Below, one piece after another: positions 52,408 through 61,252 of a stretch of 64,000 nt of DNA. Each line of letters opens with the position of its first letter. Position 1 is the first letter of the stretch. This DNA is from Oceanicaulis sp. HLUCCA04 (GTDB taxonomy: Bacteria > Pseudomonadota > Alphaproteobacteria > Caulobacterales > Maricaulaceae): positions 340,458 to 404,457 of the forward strand of contig LJSH01000002.1 of assembly GCA_001314625.1 (NCBI GenBank). Direction: 5' to 3'. The translations under genes and the position numbers were made by a program. The notes under the pieces are model-generated. The model saw nothing but the letters and a program-made list of their open reading frames with translations, had not been told where the DNA came from and made no database searches.

Positions 52408-53775
52408 CTAAGGGCACGCGCGCCTAAACTCCACGTACTTTTTTGCCACGACTTCAATAGGGTCGCGCTGTTTGCTGTCAAACACCTCTACCATCTGCTC
52501 TAGATCGGTATCAGTAAGGGTGACGATTGCCTTTCTCTGTCCTGACCAGAGGTCTATGGCTCGCTGCATAATCGCGCGCGTCAAGGGCGTTCGGCAAACA
52601 AATACTCCGAAGCGCCCAAGCTCGTCTGCCATGTATCGATTCAGCTGGTCGACGTGGGTGCGTTCCACAGCGGCGACATTCTTCATCTCGAACGTGATCT
52701 GCTTTGACCCATAGTCGGCGTGCAATTCCTGCAAGAACGGGGTGCGCCGGGTATTATAAAATATCAGATCACGGATGCTGACGCCGCTATCTGTTCGAGC
52801 TTGCAGCTTTGCAAAGTCGAGATTTGGGTACAAAAGCGACGGCAGGAGCTGACCCACCGCCGCTTCGTACTTCGCGTCAGCTCCATCTGTCTTGCCTGTG
52901 GGAAGCTTTTTGATCTGCGCCAGCTTCCCACGAGCGGATCGGACAGGGATTTGCGAGAAGAGCGGATCATTCACCGCGTCTTGGAACGCACGCTCCTTTG
53001 CCGCTACGTAAGCGGCGATTACCCCGTAATTATCCCGGTTGTATTGTAAGACCTCCACACGCGTGAGGTTTTCGGGTTCATGCGATATTTCGTCTTGAGG
53101 GCAGTGTTTCTCGAAATACTCTTCGTAGCTGATCCATGGGACGAAACGCAGCCAGCGTTTTGGCACCAGCAGGAGAGGACTGTTGTCCGTGGGATCAATC
53201 GGTAAGGTTGTTGTCACCTCAACGAATGTCCGGGACCGTGGGTCCCACACATTGCTTACTGTCTTGGGTTCGGTTGGTATGCCGAGCCGCCTGCACTGGT
53301 CTATTGTGAAGTCGATCAAAAATGACTTTAGGAAGCTGCAGGCGAAGTCGCTTATTCGATCCTTTGAGATGCCTTCCACGAAGAGCTGGAGTTCCTCAAT
53401 GTGGGAGAGGCCATGGGTCGCGTAGTGCGGAATACGGCGGAATATTGCTAACAGCTCCTCGGCTTTCGCCTTGCCTATTCGCTTTCCACGGCGGGTTGGT
53501 GACGAGCCTAAGCCAACCTCGTCGCATTCCGAAGCAGCAATAAGGGCATTGACGGCCTCGTCCTGTCTTCCAGTCAGGGCGAGTTGTCCAAGGTAGTTAA
53601 ATGCCGCAAGCAGCGCGCCGTGCAACGCCATGTCCTGCTGCGACGGAGAGCGCCACATCAGAAACGGATCGACGTAGAGCGGTATGTCCTCGCCAAAAAA
53701 AGGAATGGCGAAGTCGGCATCCTCCTGAGCCAACATAATACCGTGATAGTCTGTGAGGCGCGGACGAATGAGCAA
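52408..53775 (-). CDS. Island protein A: two-domain protein with C-terminal PD-(D/E)XK nuclease
   Basis: 455 residues. The N-terminal 300 residues (DADFAIPFFGEDIPLYVDPF at 20-39) match no family I know. The C-terminal part from about 302 shows the ordered PD-(D/E)XK set: helix KYEAAVGQLLPSLLYP with E304, D336 in IRDLIFYN, E363-x-K365 in ITFEMKNV, and Q377 in VDQLNRYM, the Mrr/restriction-enzyme pattern. The start is uncertain: TTG 53775 keeps a conserved-looking N-terminus, ATG 53736 is the alternative. Base composition here is clearly lower in GC than in the flanks. First gene of the operon. Confidence 0.8.
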   Translation of the reverse strand: MLIRPRLTDYHGIMLAQEDADFAIPFFGEDIPLYVDPFLMWRSPSQQDMALHGALLAAFNYLGQLALTGRQDEAVNALIAASECDEVGLGSSPTRRGKRIGKAKAEELLAIFRRIPHYATHGLSHIEELQLFVEGISKDRISDFACSFLKSFLIDFTIDQCRRLGIPTEPKTVSNVWDPRSRTFVEVTTTLPIDPTDNSPLLLVPKRWLRFVPWISYEEYFEKHCPQDEISHEPENLTRVEVLQYNRDNYGVIAAYVAAKERAFQDAVNDPLFSQIPVRSARGKLAQIKKLPTGKTDGADAKYEAAVGQLLPSLLYPNLDFAKLQARTDSGVSIRDLIFYNTRRTPFLQELHADYGSKQITFEMKNVAAVERTHVDQLNRYMADELGRFGVFVCRTPLTRAIMQRAIDLWSGQRKAIVTLTDTDLEQMVEVFDSKQRDPIEVVAKKYVEFRRACP

Positions 53776-53970
53776 CCTGCAGGCCCAATCCTATTTGCTA
53801 TTACGAAACTAAGTCGCGATTCGAATTAAGCAGTTAGTCTGCTTTCGCCCAAAAACAGCCAAGAAGCTTGTCTCTGATGGTCAAACGGGTCATGCCTTGA
53901 CCTGTTGGCGCGTAGCCGTCTGACGGTACGCGCGCTGCTTTTGGCCAGTATCAAGGGACCTGTCCGGCTC

Positions 53971-54993
53971 ATGCCCTCACGCGATCTGCCTTTGCCGCCC
54001 GAAACCCCGCAGCCGCGCAAGATGCGCTTTACCGGCCCCGGCCAGTACATCATCTGGATGGCAGTGTTTCTGGCTGTTGTGGCTGCCCTTGCAGCGGTCC
54101 TGCATGAGCCTCTGATCACAGCGTTTCAGGCCAATGCCGCGATCAATGGCGTCATCCTGGGCGTGCTGCTGATCGGCATTCTCTACACCTTCCAGCAGGC
54201 GCTGGCGATCGGCCCAAGCGCGCGCTGGCTGATCAAGCTGCGCGATAGCGCCCATCCCGACCAGCTTGGCAATCCGCCCGCGCTGATCGCGCCGATGGCC
54301 GCGCTTATCACCGATGCGGCGGACGGGCGGGCGCGCCTGTCGGCGGCCTCTGCCCGCGTCGTGCTGGACTCAGTGGCCGCGCGGATGGCGGAAAGTGGCG
54401 CGTTTACACGCTATTTCGGCCGCCTCCTGATCTTTCTGGGCCTGCTCGGCACGTTCTATGGCCTGCTGCTTGTGGTATCGGATGTAGGCGAGGCGGTACG
54501 CGCTGTATCGGCAACCTCGTCCGGTGCGGGCGAGGTGGAAGCGGCGCGCCTGATGGCGGCGATTGAAGACCCGATACAGGGCATGGGCACAGCCTTTGCC
54601 TCCTCACTGTTCGGGCTCGCCGGCTCACTGATCATCGGCTTTCTCGAGCTTCAGGCCAGCCGGGCGCAAAACCGTTTCTATAACGAAATCGAGGAATGGC
54701 TGTCCTCCATCTCGCGCCTTTCGGCTGCGGGCCCTGTCGGTTCTGGGGAAGGGGACAGCTCCAGCGCCTATGTCGGCGCGCTGCTGGAACAGACCGCCGA
54801 CACGGTCGACCGGCTGGCCTCCACCATGGAGCGCCATACCCGCCAGCTGGAGGTAACACTCTCGCGCTTTGCCGACGATGCCGCCGAAGCCAATCGCGAG
54901 GCTGCACGCCTCTTGCGTGACGAGATCAAGGTGCTCGTGCGTGCGCTGGAGGCACAGGCACGCATCAACCGGGACCGGGACGGGGATCGATAG
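53971..54993 (+). CDS. MotA/TolQ/ExbB-type proton channel protein
   Basis: 340 residues from ATG 53971. Three to four membrane helices: QYIIWMAVFLAVVAALAAVL, AAINGVILGVLLIGILYTFQ, FLGLLGTFYGLLLVVSDVGE and FASSLFGLAGSLIIGFLELQ, the last two being the MotA/ExbB core (GTxxGL...GMGTAFxSSLFGL). A C-terminal soluble helical tail follows (DTVDRLASTMERHTRQLEVT). It pairs with the OmpA-like gene 3 bp downstream; together they look like a peptidoglycan-anchored proton-driven complex. This pair is common in alphaproteobacterial chromosomes. The partner process is unknown. Confidence 0.87.
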   Translation: MPSRDLPLPPETPQPRKMRFTGPGQYIIWMAVFLAVVAALAAVLHEPLITAFQANAAINGVILGVLLIGILYTFQQALAIGPSARWLIKLRDSAHPDQLGNPPALIAPMAALITDAADGRARLSAASARVVLDSVAARMAESGAFTRYFGRLLIFLGLLGTFYGLLLVVSDVGEAVRAVSATSSGAGEVEAARLMAAIEDPIQGMGTAFASSLFGLAGSLIIGFLELQASRAQNRFYNEIEEWLSSISRLSAAGPVGSGEGDSSSAYVGALLEQTADTVDRLASTMERHTRQLEVTLSRFADDAAEANREAARLLRDEIKVLVRALEAQARINRDRDGDR

Positions 54994-54996
54994 ATC

Positions 54997-55992
54997 ATGG
55001 CGCTCTCCCGCCTGCAGCAGCTTCGCGAGCCTGATAACGGCGATTACTGGCCGGGCTTTGTCGATGCGCTGGCGACGCTGCTACTCGTCATTGTCTTCCT
55101 GCTCGCCGTGTTTGTGACCGGACAGTATGCGCTTTCAACCGCTCTGACTGGCCGGGACGAGCAACTGGCCGATCTCAATGCGCGCCTGGCCGCCCTTGCC
55201 GATGAGCTCAACATGGCCGAGGCGGAAAACGCAGAGCTGACCGTGCGGGTCAGCACGTTGACGGCAGAAAACGAGAGCCTGTCTGAACAGCTGGAGAGCA
55301 CGACCGCGCGCATCGGGGCTCTCGGTGAGCAGCTGGATGAGGCCGAAGAGCTGTCTGACGAGGCCCAGCTCACCATCGCCATGCTGTCTGAACAGATGGA
55401 TATTCTGCGCGAGGAGCTGGCCCGGCTCAATGCGGCGCTTGAAGCCTCCGAGGCGCGCGAGGAGGAGCTGGAAAGCCAGATCGTCAATCTGGGGTCACGG
55501 CTCAATGCGGCGCTGGCCAGCGAGGTGGCGCGCCTGTCGCAATACCGCTCCGACTTCTTCGGACGGCTGGTGGAAATACTCGGCAACCGCTCCGGCGTGC
55601 GCGTGGTGGGAGACCGCTTCGTCTTCGAGACCGATATCCTGTTCGATTCCGCCTCGGCCGAGCTTTCTGCCGAAGGCCAGGAGGGTTTGCGCCCCATCGC
55701 TGCGGCCATCATCCAGCTCACAGACGAAATCCCGGACGATATCGAATGGGTGATCCGGGTGGATGGCCATACCGATGTGCGCCCGCTGGGGCCGACGGCG
55801 CAGTTTTCGTCCAACTGGGAGCTATCGACCGCGCGCTCGCTTTCAGTGATCAACTGGCTGGTGGCCGAGGGCGTGCCGCCCAACCGTCTGATGGCAGCAG
55901 GGCTGGGCGAGCATTACCCCATCGCACAAGGGCGCACCGAGGCTGACCATGCCCGCAACCGGCGCATCGAACTGAAGCTGGAAGCGCGCTAG
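54997..55992 (+). CDS. MotB/OmpA-like peptidoglycan-binding protein
   Basis: 331 residues. One membrane helix near the N-terminus (FVDALATLLLVIVFLLAVFV) as in MotB plug proteins, with the conserved aspartate of FVDALATLL possibly the proton-binding residue; a long coiled coil (about 50-185: LAALADELNMAEAENAELTV and repeats), then an OmpA domain with RFVFETDILFDSASAELSAE and IRVDGHTDVRPLGPTAQFSS, GLGEHYPIAQGRTEADHARN and RRIELKLE. Partner of the MotA/TolQ-like protein. Confidence 0.9.
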   Translation: MALSRLQQLREPDNGDYWPGFVDALATLLLVIVFLLAVFVTGQYALSTALTGRDEQLADLNARLAALADELNMAEAENAELTVRVSTLTAENESLSEQLESTTARIGALGEQLDEAEELSDEAQLTIAMLSEQMDILREELARLNAALEASEAREEELESQIVNLGSRLNAALASEVARLSQYRSDFFGRLVEILGNRSGVRVVGDRFVFETDILFDSASAELSAEGQEGLRPIAAAIIQLTDEIPDDIEWVIRVDGHTDVRPLGPTAQFSSNWELSTARSLSVINWLVAEGVPPNRLMAAGLGEHYPIAQGRTEADHARNRRIELKLEAR

Positions 55993-56216
55993 GGTTCTCT
56001 GGCGCGGCACACTGATGATTTCCACAGGATTCTGGGCTGGCCTGAGCCACTTAAGTCCTTGTGGAAAAACGCACTGACTCTTGATGCCGCGTGCGGCCTT
56101 GCGCCGCCGCTCTCACGCGTATATACACCGCGGCTCATTTCTAGCAGACTTGTTCCGCTAAACTGCAGGCCGAGGCCGGTCTGGGTGGCGCGGACGTTGA
56201 AGGCGGGAGCCGTCAG

Positions 56217-56438
56217 ATGAAACAGGATATCCACCCCGACTACCATTTCATCGAAGTGGTGATGACGGACGGCAGCAAGTTCAAGACGCGCTCGACCTAT
56301 GGCAAGGAAGGCGACCAGATCTCGCTGGATATCGATCCGCGCACGCATCCGGCCTGGACCGGCGGCACACAGACCCTGGTTGACCGTGCGGGCCGCGTGT
56401 CGCGCTTTAAAGACAAGTTCAAAGGCTTCGGTGTCTAA
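56217..56438 (+). CDS. rpmE: 50S ribosomal protein L31
   Basis: 73 residues: [60 protein letters not shown] and FKDKFKGFG. It is the zinc-free (C-minus) form: the four cysteines of the C-plus type are absent. The 224-bp leader contains no gene. Followed by a strong terminator. Confidence 0.95.
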   Translation: MKQDIHPDYHFIEVVMTDGSKFKTRSTYGKEGDQISLDIDPRTHPAWTGGTQTLVDRAGRVSRFKDKFKGFGV

Positions 56439-56498
56439 CCGCCCACCCCCCTCACCTGGGCGCGTGTGATCTTCACACGGTCGGGGCCTTTAGAAGAG

Positions 56499-56531
56499 CG
56501 CCCGCAGCACCCCTCAGCTGCGGGCGTTTTT
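56499..56531 (+). terminator. Rho-independent terminator of rpmE
   Basis: 10-bp stem CGCCCGCAGC / GCTGCGGGCG, 8-nt loop, TTTTT. Located 61 nt after the rpmE stop. Confidence 0.9.
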
Positions 56532-56665
56532 CGTTTTCGATCGGTTTGTTCGGTTGAAACCCCGGGCGCAGCGAAGCGCAGACCCGGGGCCTTCCCGCGG
56601 TTTTTCTGCAGCTGGTCCCGGATCGCACTGCCATGCGTCCGGGATTTCAGGCGTCTGCTTTCAGA

Positions 56666-57208
56666 CTAACCCCGCCCGGCAAACGCGCTTTCCAGCGCCG
56701 ACCATTGCCCGGCGAGGGGGTTCTGTCCCGGCGCCCCGCCCGGCACTTCGCGAAACAGATTGTCATCGAGGCGTTTGAGGCGTTCGTGCAGGCTCTGCGA
56801 ACGGCTGACGAGATCGGCCAGACGCGGCGGGCAGGGATCATCGCCTGCCGGCCACATCCCGTCGCGTGCGTGGGACTTGCCGCCGAGCCGGTATTTTTCA
56901 CCCGCCGCGTCAAACGGCGTCATCTCGCCTTCGCTGACGGCGCGCTGGGTAAGCAGCCAGGAGGCGGACTGCATGAGCTGGGTGGTCAGCGTCATGGATT
57001 CAGCGGCATAGGCCAGTGCCCCGGCGCGGCCCAGACGCTTGGCATCGTCGCGCCCGGTACCATCAAGATAGCTGGCGGTTTCCTCGACCAGATCCATGCC
57101 TTCACGGAACAGGCGGCTGAAATGCTCAGAGGCCGCAAAATCGGCGACCCGCACGGCCGCGTCACTGACCGTTGGTGATGTGCCGGATTTGCCGGTTTCG
57201 GTGTCCAT
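56666..57208 (-). CDS. DUF1465 family protein
   Basis: 180 residues from ATG 57208. VADFAASEHFSRLFREGMDL, VEETASYLDGTGRDDAKRLG and AGALAYAAESMTLTTQLMQS followed by ASWLLTQRAVSEGEMT identify the alphaproteobacterial DUF1465 family, described in Rhizobiales and Caulobacterales as a small cytoplasmic helical protein of unknown role. In relatives it stands next to rpmE and DUF1192, as here. Confidence 0.85.
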   Translation of the reverse strand: MDTETGKSGTSPTVSDAAVRVADFAASEHFSRLFREGMDLVEETASYLDGTGRDDAKRLGRAGALAYAAESMTLTTQLMQSASWLLTQRAVSEGEMTPFDAAGEKYRLGGKSHARDGMWPAGDDPCPPRLADLVSRSQSLHERLKRLDDNLFREVPGGAPGQNPLAGQWSALESAFAGRG

Positions 57209-57350
57209 CACGCCCTCATCCCTCACACATTGGCCTCACCCCGTTCAAGGCACAGGCATTAACGCTTGCGGCGTGCTGCACACCATATCGGGACGCAGCA
57301 TGCCCTTCTGACCCCTCATCTAGCAAGGCTGGGGCCAGCTGGCGAAACAT

Positions 57351-57542
57351 TCAGGCTTTTTTGAAGAATGCCTCGGCGGCCCCCAGCTTGTCTTCCTTGT
57401 GCGCTATCATCGCTTCGGCGCGGACAATCTCATCATTCAGTGTTTCGATACGCTCACGCAGGTCGGCGACCGCGAGAGCGGAAATGTCTTCTCCCGGTGT
57501 AATGGTGAGCCGTTTTGCACGGGGCAGTTCATCGTCAAACAT
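57351..57542 (-). CDS. DUF1192 family protein
   Basis: 63 residues from ATG 57542: MFDDELPRAKRLTITPGEDI, SALAVADLRERIETLNDEIV and RAEAMIAHKEDKLGAAEAFF. This is the conserved DUF1192 small-helix pattern, usually adjacent to DUF1465 and a quinone oxidoreductase. Function unknown. The 142-bp gap to DUF1465 has no gene. Confidence 0.87.
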   Translation of the reverse strand: MFDDELPRAKRLTITPGEDISALAVADLRERIETLNDEIVRAEAMIAHKEDKLGAAEAFFKKA

Positions 57543-57665
57543 GGCGCTCTCCTCCCTGCGATCCGGGTGCGCCATGCAGCGCACCGGCTTCCCTTGTGCA
57601 GGCAGACTAGCGCAAACTGGCTCAATATGCGCCCCTCATTTGCGCCGCTATACGGATCAACTGTC

Positions 57666-58652
57666 ATGAACGACCCTTTGAGGACACGCATCGTAACGGC
57701 GCCGCAACCTGGCGGGCCAGAGGCTTTGCGGCTGGAGGAGGTGACACTTGATCCGCCCGGTCCGGGCGAAATCCTGATACGGGTCGCCGCCAGCGGGGTG
57801 AACCGCCCTGATATCATCGAACGCATGGGCTTCTACCCCCCGCCGCCGGGTGCGCCAAAAGGATTGGGGCTGGAAGTATCCGGCCATGTGCTCGCGCTGG
57901 GCGAGGGCGTGAAAGGTTTCGATTCCGGGCAGCCGGTCTGCGCGCTGGTGGCAGGCGGCGGCTATGCCGATATCGCCCGTGCGCCGGCCGGATCGGTGCT
58001 GCCCGTTCCGCGGGGGGTTGACCTGGTAAATGCTGCTGGCCTGCCCGAAACCGTCTTTACGGTCTGGACCAATGTGTTCGAAGCGGGCGCCTTGAGGCCC
58101 GGCGAGCGCTTTCTGGTCCATGGCGGATCAAGCGGGATCGGCACCACCGCCATCCAGATGGCCAAAGCTCACGGGGCCATCGTCATAGCAACGGCGGGCA
58201 GCGCGCAAAAATGCGCGGCCTGCCGGAGGCTCGGGGCCGATCATGTTTTCAACTATCGCGAGGAGGACTGGCTGGAGGGCGTGAAGGCCGCTGGCGGCGC
58301 GGACGTCATCCTGGACATGGTGGGCGGGGATTATGTGGCGAAGAATCTGGCTGCTCTGAACCGCTTCGGGCGGCTGGTTCAGATCGCGTTCCTGAACGGC
58401 TCGCGCGTGGAAATCGACCTGATGGGTGTGATGCTGAAACGTCAGACCATCACCGGCTCGACCTTGCGGGCGCGCTCCCATGAGGAGAAAGCTGCGATTG
58501 CGTCAGCGGTCCGACAGCATGTGTGGCCGTGGATAGAGGCAGGGCAGGTGCGGCCCCTCATCGATTCCACATATCCGCTGGCTGACGTGGCGAAGGCGCA
58601 TGAACGCATGGATTCCATGGCCCATGCCGGGAAAATCCTGCTGGTGGCGTGA
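57666..58652 (+). CDS. NAD(P)H-quinone oxidoreductase-like zinc-free MDR protein
   Basis: 328 residues of the PIG3/QOR subgroup: RVAASGVNRPDIIERMGFYP, GLGLEVSGHVLALGEGVKGF, GDPVCALVAGGGYA-like region (seen as GQPVCALVAGGGYADIARAP), LPETVFTVWTNVFEAGALRP and the nucleotide loop VHGGSSGIGTTAIQMAKAHG. No catalytic zinc ligands. Reduces quinones or aldehydes with NADPH. Divergent from DUF1192. Confidence 0.9.
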   Translation: MNDPLRTRIVTAPQPGGPEALRLEEVTLDPPGPGEILIRVAASGVNRPDIIERMGFYPPPPGAPKGLGLEVSGHVLALGEGVKGFDSGQPVCALVAGGGYADIARAPAGSVLPVPRGVDLVNAAGLPETVFTVWTNVFEAGALRPGERFLVHGGSSGIGTTAIQMAKAHGAIVIATAGSAQKCAACRRLGADHVFNYREEDWLEGVKAAGGADVILDMVGGDYVAKNLAALNRFGRLVQIAFLNGSRVEIDLMGVMLKRQTITGSTLRARSHEEKAAIASAVRQHVWPWIEAGQVRPLIDSTYPLADVAKAHERMDSMAHAGKILLVA

Positions 58653-58774
58653 ACGGGCGGTCCGGCTTCACTCTACCCCCTTTCGCATCGCCCGCTCACA
58701 CGTTATAAGCGCCTCCAATCCCGTCATTGCATACTGGTGTTCTTGACACCGCACTGACGGGCCGGATCGACCGA

Positions 58775-58799
58775 AACCCGGCGGACCGCGCCGGGTTTT
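58775..58799 (+). terminator. Terminator/attenuator hairpin upstream of trcR
   Basis: Stem AACCCGGC / GCCGGGTT with a 7-nt loop and a short TTTT, 45 nt before the trcR start and 123 nt after the quinone oxidoreductase stop. A TTGACA at 58743-58748 lies upstream without a convincing -10; if trcR is transcribed from there the hairpin would be an attenuator, otherwise it ends the upstream gene. Confidence 0.5.
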
Positions 58800-58843
58800 C
58801 TATTGTCTCCGGCGCATCCCCTTCGACAAGGAGCCCTATTGCC

Positions 58844-59515
58844 ATGACCGACATCCTCATGCCCAAGGCGACCGCCGTCTGGCTCGTCGACAATACCAGC
58901 CTTTCCTTTGAGCAGATCGCCGATTTCTGTGGCCTGCACCGGCTTGAGGTAAAGGGCATTGCCGATGGAGATGTGGCTGCCGGCGTACGCGGCTCCGACC
59001 CGGTTGCAACCGGACAGCTGACGTCCGAAGAAATTGCCAGGGCCGAGGCTGATACCAGCTACCGTATGCAGGCAAAGCGCCCGAAATATGCCGATCTGCA
59101 GGAAACCGCTCGCAAGAAAGGCCCGCGCTATACGCCGCTGTCGCGCCGCCAGAACCGGCCCGATGCGATTGCCTGGCTGGTGCGCAACCACCCCGAACTG
59201 ACTGACGGGCAGATTTCCAAGCTGGTGGGCACGACCAAGACGACCATCAACGCGGTGCGTGACCGCACGCACTGGAATTCGACCAATATCAAGCCGACCG
59301 ACCCGGTATCGCTAGGCCTGTGCAGCCAGATTGATATGGATGCGCAGGTGCGCAAAGCGTCTTCGCGCCGCAAGGAAATGGAAGATGCCGGCACGGTGAA
59401 GGTTGAGGAAGATGTGCTGAAGCCTGCGGAAGAAACCGCGCCGGCCGCGTCTGGCCCGACCACACTCGACGAGTTGTTCGGCAAGAGCGCGCCGCAGGAT
59501 GGCGACGAGGACTAA
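58844..59515 (+). CDS. trcR: Cell-cycle transcriptional regulator TrcR (DUF1013)
   Basis: 223 residues from ATG 58844 (after AAGGAG). Hallmarks: MPKATAVWLVDNTSLSFEQI, ADFCGLHRLEVKGIADGDVA, QAKRPKYADLQETARKKGPR and the HTH-like PELTDGQISKLVGTTKTTIN. The DUF1013 family is annotated as TrcR in Caulobacter, where it links transcription to the cell cycle; the acidic C-terminal tail is variable. Its end overlaps the convergent SDR stop. Confidence 0.9.
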   Translation: MTDILMPKATAVWLVDNTSLSFEQIADFCGLHRLEVKGIADGDVAAGVRGSDPVATGQLTSEEIARAEADTSYRMQAKRPKYADLQETARKKGPRYTPLSRRQNRPDAIAWLVRNHPELTDGQISKLVGTTKTTINAVRDRTHWNSTNIKPTDPVSLGLCSQIDMDAQVRKASSRRKEMEDAGTVKVEEDVLKPAEETAPAASGPTTLDELFGKSAPQDGDED

Positions 59516-60330
59516 TCCTCGTAGTCCTCGCGTTTCATCACGTAATTGAGCGCGAGGCGCCCGCCATCGGCATAAATGCAGGTGCCGGTGATATAGCTGG
59601 ATTCCTTCGAGGCGAGGAACCAGGCGATGGAGGCGATCTCGTCCGGGTCCGCGATCCGGGCGAGCGGGGTGCGCGACAGCACCGAGTCCATGGCGGCCTT
59701 GTCCTCATTCACCGTTTTGAGCATATCGGTATTGACCGAGCCCGGACCAATGGCGTTCACGCGGATGCCGTAGGGGGCCAGTGACAAGGCCATGGCCTTG
59801 GTCATCTGGTTGATCGCGCCCTTAGAGGTGGAATAGGCGAGCTGATCGGCAATCGACACGACCGCATTGACCGAGCTCATATTGACGATGGCATAGCGGC
59901 GGCGTGCTTCCTCGGTGCGCTGGTCCTCCTCGTCGATCTGGCGGGTCATCTGCCGGGCGGCGGCGCGCGCGACCAGAAAGGCGCCGCGCAGATTGACGCT
60001 CATCACCTTGTCGAAATCGCTCGCCTCGAGCTCGAGAATATCGCCCTTTGCCGTAATCGCGGCATTGTTGATCAGAATGTCCAGCTGACCGAAGGCCGAC
60101 AGGGTGTCGGCCATCAGATTGGCCACGGCCAGCTTGTCGGAAACATCACAGCTGACGAATAGCGCACGGCCCTTTGCCGCGCCCAGATCCTGGGCCAGCG
60201 CATCACCAGCCCTCTTGTCCAGATCGGCGATGACGACGCGCACACCTTCTTCTGCCAGCCTGCGCGCGCATGCGGCTCCTATGCCGTTGGCTCCGCCGGT
60301 AACTATGGCAACGCGCTCTGATCCGGCCAT
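59512..60330 (-). CDS. SDR-family oxidoreductase
   Basis: 272 residues: VTGGANGIGAACARRLAEEG (cofactor loop), IADLD (acidic residue favouring NAD), NNAAITAKG, MSSVNAVVSIADQLAYSTSK with catalytic Ser-Tyr-Lys and the end ITGTCIYADGGRLALN. Substrate unknown; a 3-oxoacyl or sugar/alcohol dehydrogenase role is equally possible. Confidence 0.88.
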   Translation of the reverse strand: MAGSERVAIVTGGANGIGAACARRLAEEGVRVVIADLDKRAGDALAQDLGAAKGRALFVSCDVSDKLAVANLMADTLSAFGQLDILINNAAITAKGDILELEASDFDKVMSVNLRGAFLVARAAARQMTRQIDEEDQRTEEARRRYAIVNMSSVNAVVSIADQLAYSTSKGAINQMTKAMALSLAPYGIRVNAIGPGSVNTDMLKTVNEDKAAMDSVLSRTPLARIADPDEIASIAWFLASKESSYITGTCIYADGGRLALNYVMKREDYED

Positions 60331-60367
60331 GCGGTGAACTCCTTGTCGAAAAGGCGAGGGGTGCCAG

Positions 60368-61252
60368 CTAGCCGCCGTTGGCGGCGCTTACACGGGCATA
60401 ATCATCCGCGATGGTCGTGTTTTCCGGTGAAAGCTCGAAGGCGCGGGCAAATAATGGCCGGGCTTCCTCGTCCTCGCCCACCTGTTCCAAAGCGGCGGCC
60501 AGCGAATGCACGATGGCACCGGAGTCAGGCTCTGCCTCGACGGCGGCATAGCAGATATCGAGCCCTTCGCTGGCCCGTTCGGCGCGCACTAGCGCCCAGC
60601 ACAGGGCGTTGAGTGTGCTGCCATCGTCCGGCGCAATGGCAACGGCTTCCCGGCCATCCTCCACGGCGCGGTCCATCAGACCAAGTTCGATAAAGGCGGC
60701 CGAGCGGCCCACCCAGCCGGAGGGCGAATCCGGTGCCAGCCGGATGGCGGCATCATAGGCAGCAATGGCTTCGGTGCCCCGGTCCAGCTCCATATAGGCG
60801 CCGCCCATCAGCACGTGGATGAAGTCATCATCAGGCATGCCGCGCTCGGCAATGAGAAGATCGTCCAGCGCCTCTTCGGGCCGGTTCAGCTGCAGCAATG
60901 CGACGGCGCGATTGCGCCTGACAAGCCCGATATCGGTGTTGCCGCCATTATCGCGCAGAAGGGCGATGACCTGATTATAGGTAAGTAGCGCCGCCTCGGC
61001 CTGCCCCAGCGCGAGCTGGCTGGCACCCAGGCGCACGCGCAGCTCGGCTTCGGTCTGCCAGGGGTGCAGGCGGGCGGAGAGACACCCGCGTAGCGCAGCA
61101 ATCGCCGCTTCCGCGTCGCCTTGTGCCATGGCCTCGTTGGCATCCGAGCAGACAATTTCGCCTTGCGGAGCGGTCTGTGGCGGCTGTGCAAAAGCCGAAG
61201 CCGGCAGGCACAAAACCGCCAGAAGGGTGAGCGCACGCGTAAAATTCATCAT
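60368..61252 (-). CDS. Exported tetratricopeptide-repeat protein
   Basis: 294 residues from ATG 61252 (a second ATG is adjacent). Signal peptide (ALTLLAVLCLPASAFAQ) then about five TPR units, e.g. LGQAEAALLTYNQVIALLRD, ALLQLNRPEEALDDLLIAER, LDRGTEAIAAYDAAIRLAPD and LAAALEQVGEDEEARPLFAR. TPRs make scaffolds for periplasmic complexes. No partner gene is obvious. Confidence 0.85.
   Translation of the reverse strand: MMNFTRALTLLAVLCLPASAFAQPPQTAPQGEIVCSDANEAMAQGDAEAAIAALRGCLSARLHPWQTEAELRVRLGASQLALGQAEAALLTYNQVIALLRDNGGNTDIGLVRRNRAVALLQLNRPEEALDDLLIAERGMPDDDFIHVLMGGAYMELDRGTEAIAAYDAAIRLAPDSPSGWVGRSAAFIELGLMDRAVEDGREAVAIAPDDGSTLNALCWALVRAERASEGLDICYAAVEAEPDSGAIVHSLAAALEQVGEDEEARPLFARAFELSPENTTIADDYARVSAANGG

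Noticed and set aside
53971-55992. Zorya-type defence (ZorA/ZorB)
   Set aside because: The pair has the MotA/MotB-like layout, but no ZorC, ZorD helicase or ZorE nuclease follows, and rpmE and other core genes come next. The pair alone resembles the widespread alphaproteobacterial chromosomal pair.
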